Virus record (IMG/VR): IMGVR_UViG_3300025070_000024
Location: 16,917 to 80,916 of that record
Length of the DNA stretch: 64,000 bases
Reading direction: 5' to 3' (one strand)
Source of the DNA: a virus
Shown: positions 59,383-64,000 of the stretch, one piece after another
Position numbering within the stretch: position 1 is the first letter of the stretch
Layout of the letters: each line of letters opens with the position of its first letter
Made by a program: the position numbers and the translations under genes
The notes under the pieces: model-generated
Told to the model about the DNA's origin: nothing
Seen by the model: the letters and a program-made list of their open reading frames with translations, nothing else
Database searches by the model: none

Positions 59383-59455
59383 GCGCTTGTAGCTCAGTGG
59401 TTAGAGCATCCGACTCATAATCGGCAGGTCGTAGGTTCAAGTCCTACCAGGCGCA
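59383..59455 (+). tRNA. tRNA with CAU anticodon (Met or Ile2)
   Basis: Acceptor GCGCTTG/CAGGCGC joins 59383-59389 with 59448-59454. The D arm is GCTC/GAGC, the anticodon arm TCCGA-CTCATAA-TCGGC and the T arm GTAGG-TTCAAGT-CCTAC. Total length is 73 bases. The anticodon CAT could be elongator Met or, after lysidine modification, Ile. It lies two bases after the terminator, and antisense to the end of the minus-strand transcript. Confidence 0.85.
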
Positions 59456-59456
59456 C

Positions 59457-59627
59457 TTAATCTGTAGGTGTCTTACGACGATCAGGAATAATCGCACTTA
59501 TCAGTGTATCAAGATATCCAAATATCTGATTGTCCTTCTCCGTTGGAGTTAAGTTCACAATAATCTTCAGAAATGCCAGCAGACCAATAATCAGTTCTGC
59601 AAGGTTCTCAGTAATAAAGTCTAACAT
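59457..59627 (-). CDS. Conserved small marine-phage protein, membrane-associated
   Basis: This is a 56-residue protein beginning MLDFITENLAELIIGLLAFL, followed by KIIVNLTPTEKDNQIFGYLD and TLISAIIPDR. The hydrophobic first helix and the segment NLTPTEKDNxIFGYLD are a pattern I recognise from small proteins of marine phages that are left unnamed. A holin-like or packaging-associated membrane role is possible. The stop lies two bases from the CAU tRNA on the other strand. Confidence 0.7.
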   Translation of the reverse strand: MLDFITENLAELIIGLLAFLKIIVNLTPTEKDNQIFGYLDTLISAIIPDRRKTPTD

Positions 59628-59650
59628 AGTATAAATGTAAGTGATTAAAA

Positions 59651-59779
59651 TTAACGGCCTTGACCACGGTACTGTTTCTGGTAGTTCTTACTACTCTTAT
59701 TAGAACTCTGCTTAGTCTTTGCGGTAATCCCTGGACGCTTATTGCGTGAGGGTTGATAGTTGGAACTTTGGTTCTTCAT
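59651..59779 (-). CDS. Small basic conserved protein
   Basis: This is a 42-residue protein beginning MKNQSSNYQPSRNKRPGITA and ending SKNYQKQYRGQGR. The ending is a pattern I recognise in very small phage proteins near giant virion genes. It is Q, N, S and K rich and probably disordered. It starts 13 bases after the stop of the giant gene. A role in the virion or as an RNA/DNA binder is possible. Confidence 0.65.
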   Translation of the reverse strand: MKNQSSNYQPSRNKRPGITAKTKQSSNKSSKNYQKQYRGQGR

Positions 59780-59792
59780 ATAATGTTTTTTT

Positions 59793-62700
59793 TTACTGTG
59801 GCTTTGTAGAGATGTTGTACTCCATACGCTGCAATGCATTTCCAGCAGGGAATAACTTTCCTCCATGATGCAGCAGGCGTGACCTTCCTGCATATACACC
59901 TGTCGGAATAGTCGCGTCTCCTGCCATCGTCTGCATAGTAGCTTCTGCAAACTTAAACAAGTCTCCTAAAGTTTCCGTAGTAGGCATTCCTTTTGTGACT
60001 TCCTGATAGCTTCTAGGATTGTAGAAGTAACTAAGGTCATTCTTTAATCTATCTGCGATGTTCATCAAGAAAATGAGCATGCCCTTTGCATCGTCATCTT
60101 CTTCATCATCTAAAGCGACCTTAAAGAAAGCAGCCATCATCATTAAGGACATGTACTGATACAACTTAGCATATGCTTTTCGAGCATTCTCTTCAGTAAC
60201 AGGGTTAGAGAAATCTAACTCCGCATGCCTACGGTATATAGGAATCAACATCTTAGGCAGCTGCGCAAACCATTTGCCTTTCTCTCCCCATATAGAGGGT
60301 ATCATACCCTGCACTTCTCGCTCTAAATGCAAATCATAGATTTTACCTTGGGCTTCTTGAGCAAAACCTTCTGGAACCCAGCTCTTAAATTGCATAAGAG
60401 CCGGACCTAACATAGTCTGTTTCAAGGCAATAGGACTTTGAGGGTCGTAGTTGCCATGAATGTTCATGTTAATTTGGTTGATCTTATTGGTCAGCTTAGT
60501 CCATTCTTTTTCTCCTGGCTTAAAGCCTTCTGCTTGAATAACACCCTTACCATCCATTAACTCCCAAGCATTGCTCTCGCCAATTTTAGTCCCAAGCAAA
60601 GCAGCGATAGTAGCGTGACCATACGTGAAATACTCTGAGCTACGTTGCAGTTCATATACGCCAAAGGCTTTAACAATCTGATCAAACGTAGTCTCGTCGT
60701 CAAGCGGATCATATCGAACCTCCGTAAAGTCTTTCAATACATCAAGACGCAGCATCATGTTCTGAATCTTCTTTGCTGTTTCTGTTTCAGACAACCCAGA
60801 CCTAAGTGTAGCCGTATGCAAAGACATGTGGAGCATAGTTCTAAACGCCTTATCTGCATCACGCTCATCGAAGTCTGTTCTCCTAGCAGCGTGTTGATAC
60901 ACAGCCATCGAGCCAAAGATGTAGTTTGTGAATGCAGCAGGTACGTTCCAACCCATACCACGAGCTTGAGTAAACTTAGTTAGACCTCTGAGAACCTTTC
61001 CTAAATCAACTTTACTGCCTATAGCATTTATCTTGTCTATAACGGGGTCTACAATCTCAATATGCTGCTCCTCAGTTATCCGACCATTCTCTAATCTTTC
61101 ATCTGCTTCTTTTATTATTTCTTCTAGCTCTTTCTTTTTTTGCTTTTCCTCAAGTGTACGAGCGCGTTTTGCACCTACTAAGTACTTCTCGTTCATCTGC
61201 TTAGATTGACCATAAAACTCTCTAATGCTTGCGCTAGCCGCCTTCGTTATGTTTTGTCTAGCATCGCCACTCTCTCGTACATAAGCTAATCCTGTAAGCT
61301 TATTGATTCTCTTTTCTCCCTTACCATTCGTAACAGAGACTCCAACATTATTCAAAGTTGTTTCGGTAATCCTTACAATATCCTCTACCTCATTCTTTGC
61401 CTTATAAGTAGTTGCCATCATGGTAAACTTCTTATACACTTTGTCCATATTGAACTCTTGCTCTTTCAATTCAGTAAACCTCTTCATGAAGTGAACAGGT
61501 ATGTCTCTTCGGAACTCTCCGGTTACAGGATCAATCAGCCGAGCCTCTAACTCTTCATCATTACTTGTAATACTTTCGACAAATCGACTGTGCTGTTTTA
61601 AGACTACTTGCTTAGGACTGATGCTATCCATAGCCATCTTCTTCCTGATAGCAGGTAAAAACAATCCCTGCTCTACAGCATGAATGTTTTCTGCGTAAGT
61701 GTCCAGCGGCAAGCTTGCCATCATCTCCTTAAACTGGGACCGCAAAAAGTTGTAGTACGCTAACGCATCATCTTCCCTTTGCAGATCTTCAAACCTTTCA
61801 TCTAAGAACCCAGTCTCTTTACCCACTACTTTAGGTAGAGGCATATGATACAAAAATTGGTTTTTAGCATTAGCCGGACGCAGCTCTTTGCCACTAAAGT
61901 ATTTATAGTGAGCAGCAGGACTGTTCAAGTTTACCCAAGCAATCTTCTGTGCTTTGCGACTTTCTTTAGCATCTTCGCCTGTCGTATTCATATCGATGAC
62001 ATCAAACGCTGCCACCTTAGCATCAGCATAACGATCCATCAACTTGTCCTGTCTAGCTAGAAGCTCTCTAGTACCAACCTTACCAAACTTCTTTTCCAAC
62101 TGAAGCATGTATGCTGGGTCGTCTTTGCGCGTAACCTCTCGAATGTCTAGGTTGTACAAACGCTCCACATCGATACGATCAGTATGTTCAGTAAGCCACT
62201 CGTAATAGTTCTTCCATCCAGACTCACTGTTTTCAGTAAGAGCCACTGTTCTACGCTTATGCTCTTCAAGACTCCACTTGCCGCTTACAGGACTGATAAT
62301 TTTAGGAGTAGGTTTCCCGTCGGCGTCTAGCTCTACCAGTCCCTCCCAACCATGCTTCTTATAGTAGTCAGTTTTCTTAAACGCAGCACTCAGAATTTCA
62401 TAAGCCTCAACACGCGTAGTATAGTCAGTCTTCTGACCGTCATATGCAACCTTAAGAATATCGTCTAAGAAAGAAAGCTCAATCCTACCTTGACGACCAG
62501 CAGACATCAAGTTGGCCTTGAGGAAATTGATAGCCTCCATAGTCTCAAAGCTGTCGTCCGTGATCTGATCTGCTGTAGGACTACCCGCATACAACTGCTT
62601 AGCGTACTTGCGTAATGCCTCACGAAGGATGTCTAAGTAGTCATCTTGCATCGCATTAGCACGACCCACCAAGTCCCTAACTTTTTCTCGGCTCTCACGG

Positions 62701-64000
62701 TTCAACTTAACCTGTTTAGCAAACCTACTGTAAAACGCAAGAGCAGTCTGAGCACTGAGAATACTCGTCATGTAAGCCTTGTTAGGCATCTTACCTGCCA
62801 TACGATACATAACATTGTCGATGTCCTCAAGCTCTCGCTCAACCATCATCAACACAGACTTTGCGGTTACACTATCATCACTTAGTGCTTCTATGTCTGC
62901 CTTCTCTTTAGCTATCCTTCTATCTATACTTTTCAGCGCACTGTTGTTTCCTGCAAACTTTGCTCGTACAGCTTTAAACTCTTCCATACGAATCTTCTTA
63001 TAAGCAATCATAGAATCTACATTCCGAACGTCTCCCTCTTTACGAGGAGTAAACATTCTTTTTTTAGACTCTACTTTACTTTTTTCAGAATTAATAAAAG
63101 GTACCTTGGCACCCAAAGACCTTGCTCTCTTGCTTATTACAGAAGCTCCTATAGCTGAGATTTCTGTAGCAGCATTAGCACCAAAGGTGAGGTTCATTGC
63201 TTCGAGCATATCAGCTGCAAGCTGTAGGATTTTATTCCATACACTAGTACCTCTAGCTTTAGACAATCTCTCCCCAACCTTACTGTCAACTTTTGCTAGC
63301 TGCTCAGCAAAGCGAGCGTTGGACATCGTTTCCGATAGGAGTTCTTTTATATCTGTCAAGCCATAAAACTTGTCTTGATTCTCCTGCTGGGTAAAAAAGT
63401 TGTAGTCGCTTTGGGCATCTGCATCAAAATCAGACAGACTCTTCTTACGGAATTGTATATCCTTAAATACTCTAGTTCCTCTCAAGAACTTTTGGTATTC
63501 GCTAAACTTCAAACCCATTGCAGCTAGACCTTCTGCGCTTGTAAGCTTCCGCCGCAAAGTTTCAAGCTGCTGCACCTGCTGCTTCACACGCGGATCTTTA
63601 CTAGTGACTGCCCACACAGTATATGCGTGAACCAGCTCATGAGTAAACTCTGCATCTGTAATATCCGCACGAACATCGATAGTATGCGTTTTAGAGTTGT
63701 ACGTAGATGGCGCATTCATATTAGACAGAACACGTATCCGTACTTGCTTTTCTTTTGGAATCATAGACTCCATCAGCATAATCTTCTCTAAAACCGCGTT
63801 TAGCTTTGTCCCGTTACGGTTTACAAAAGCTTCTACAGGACTTTCTTTTACAGGTACTACAACTCGAGTCCTAGGAGAAGCAGAGAAGAGACTGCCATCG
63901 CCATCATCGTCAAAATCCATATTATCATAGTCTGCAGCTTCAGTACCTGTAATTAATGAATCTGTAGTTTTGTCCTCACCTTCAGTACCAAAAGCTTTTT
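59793..64000 (-). CDS. Giant polyvalent virion/ejection protein (C-terminal part), with HExxH motif
   Basis: At least 1401 residues are visible, because the frame has no stop up to the right edge (first whole codon at 63998), although an ATG lies at 63920. Counted from that ATG, a zinc-protease motif HELVH sits at about 94-98 in EFTHELVHAYTVWA. Then come long charged helical regions, a part with AFTNYIFGSMAVYQHAARR, MLGPALMQFKSWVPEGFAQE near 1165-1185 and a hydrophobic helix near 1250. Such multi-domain giant proteins with LPD-type domains are ejected with DNA in several phage groups. The protease may trim itself or host targets. The acidic stretch at the ATG looks like a linker, so the true start is probably beyond the window. 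Confidence 0.65.
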   Translation of the reverse strand, partial: KAFGTEGEDKTTDSLITGTEAADYDNMDFDDDGDGSLFSASPRTRVVVPVKESPVEAFVNRNGTKLNAVLEKIMLMESMIPKEKQVRIRVLSNMNAPSTYNSKTHTIDVRADITDAEFTHELVHAYTVWAVTSKDPRVKQQVQQLETLRRKLTSAEGLAAMGLKFSEYQKFLRGTRVFKDIQFRKKSLSDFDADAQSDYNFFTQQENQDKFYGLTDIKELLSETMSNARFAEQLAKVDSKVGERLSKARGTSVWNKILQLAADMLEAMNLTFGANAATEISAIGASVISKRARSLGAKVPFINSEKSKVESKKRMFTPRKEGDVRNVDSMIAYKKIRMEEFKAVRAKFAGNNSALKSIDRRIAKEKADIEALSDDSVTAKSVLMMVERELEDIDNVMYRMAGKMPNKAYMTSILSAQTALAFYSRFAKQVKLNRESREKVRDLVGRANAMQDDYLDILREALRKYAKQLYAGSPTADQITDDSFETMEAINFLKANLMSAGRQGRIELSFLDDILKVAYDGQKTDYTTRVEAYEILSAAFKKTDYYKKHGWEGLVELDADGKPTPKIISPVSGKWSLEEHKRRTVALTENSESGWKNYYEWLTEHTDRIDVERLYNLDIREVTRKDDPAYMLQLEKKFGKVGTRELLARQDKLMDRYADAKVAAFDVIDMNTTGEDAKESRKAQKIAWVNLNSPAAHYKYFSGKELRPANAKNQFLYHMPLPKVVGKETGFLDERFEDLQREDDALAYYNFLRSQFKEMMASLPLDTYAENIHAVEQGLFLPAIRKKMAMDSISPKQVVLKQHSRFVESITSNDEELEARLIDPVTGEFRRDIPVHFMKRFTELKEQEFNMDKVYKKFTMMATTYKAKNEVEDIVRITETTLNNVGVSVTNGKGEKRINKLTGLAYVRESGDARQNITKAASASIREFYGQSKQMNEKYLVGAKRARTLEEKQKKKELEEIIKEADERLENGRITEEQHIEIVDPVIDKINAIGSKVDLGKVLRGLTKFTQARGMGWNVPAAFTNYIFGSMAVYQHAARRTDFDERDADKAFRTMLHMSLHTATLRSGLSETETAKKIQNMMLRLDVLKDFTEVRYDPLDDETTFDQIVKAFGVYELQRSSEYFTYGHATIAALLGTKIGESNAWELMDGKGVIQAEGFKPGEKEWTKLTNKINQINMNIHGNYDPQSPIALKQTMLGPALMQFKSWVPEGFAQEAQGKIYDLHLEREVQGMIPSIWGEKGKWFAQLPKMLIPIYRRHAELDFSNPVTEENARKAYAKLYQYMSLMMMAAFFKVALDDEEDDDAKGMLIFLMNIADRLKNDLSYFYNPRSYQEVTKGMPTTETLGDLFKFAEATMQTMAGDATIPTGVYAGRSRLLHHGGKLFPAGNALQRMEYNISTKPQ

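Noticed and set aside
63890-63925. DxDGD-like acidic stretch near the visible start of the giant protein, which recalls the catalytic motif of crAss-like RNA polymerases
   Set aside because: The motif FDDDGDGS stands in a low-complexity linker without the flanking polymerase blocks. It is better read as an acidic linker.
1-64000. Circular closure, with the left partial gene continuing into the right partial gene
   Set aside because: The left frame ends on an exact codon while the right frame is offset by two bases, and no terminal repeat is visible. The window is therefore treated as a cut fragment.

Overview
The window is a 64-kb piece of the genome of a tailed double-stranded DNA phage, cut at both ends: one gene runs off the left edge and another off the right. 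The likely host is a marine or aquatic member of the Bacteroidota. The reasons are as follows. The head and neck genes read as relatives of the crAss-like and flavobacterial phage families. Start codons are preceded by A/T-rich sequence without Shine-Dalgarno motifs. The base composition is A+T rich. TAA, TAG and TGA all serve as stops, so the code is standard. No integrase, transposase or CRISPR array is visible.

Layout. Positions 37268 down to 1 (minus strand) hold the virion block. In transcription order it contains small regulatory or packaging genes (a candidate Acb2-like protein, a winged-helix-like protein, an IHF/HU-like protein, a terminase-small-like protein), large terminase, portal, scaffold, major capsid protein followed by a terminator, neck and ring proteins, then a long run of fibre and adhesin genes (LamG, dockerin-like motifs, four 57-residue repeats) with a metallophosphoesterase among them. 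After these come the lysis-type genes (DUF5675 and a three-helix holin), further ring proteins, a 1383-residue nozzle protein, several lysine-rich small proteins and a 1051-residue virion protein with a protein-kinase-like domain. Positions 63998 down to 59457 (minus strand) hold the end of a giant polyvalent, probably injected, protein with an HExxH zinc-protease motif and two small genes.

Positions 37384 to 59455 (plus strand) form the early and replication block. It starts with small genes and an RNA end-healing pair (2H phosphodiesterase plus polynucleotide kinase), followed by a 368-base non-coding stretch full of stems and a tRNA-like fold, RadC, and small membrane and hypothetical proteins. 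Next come family A DNA polymerase, DUF932/DUF6915/DUF6878 proteins, SF2 helicase, DnaB-like helicase, Sak4-like ATPase with an SSB-like partner, primase, RusA resolvase, NinB-like protein, an amidoligase plus a glutamine-amidotransferase/AIG2 fusion, a RecE/Cas4-like nuclease, uracil-DNA glycosylase, tRNA-Leu(UAA), two lipoproteins and a CAU tRNA. Two small minus-strand genes sit alone inside this block.

Together the genes describe a phage that replicates with its own polymerase, primase and helicases, uses a recombination module, builds a short-tailed-type virion with an elaborate adhesin set, and carries two accessory activities of special interest: the amidoligase cassette (54721-56599) and the structured/tRNA-like RNA locus (39931-40232). 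Many genes overlap by TAATG, TGATG or ATGA, so translational coupling is probably the rule. I found about ten small genes by reading the strands directly, and I moved many start codons to the ATG that fits the junction with the upstream gene.
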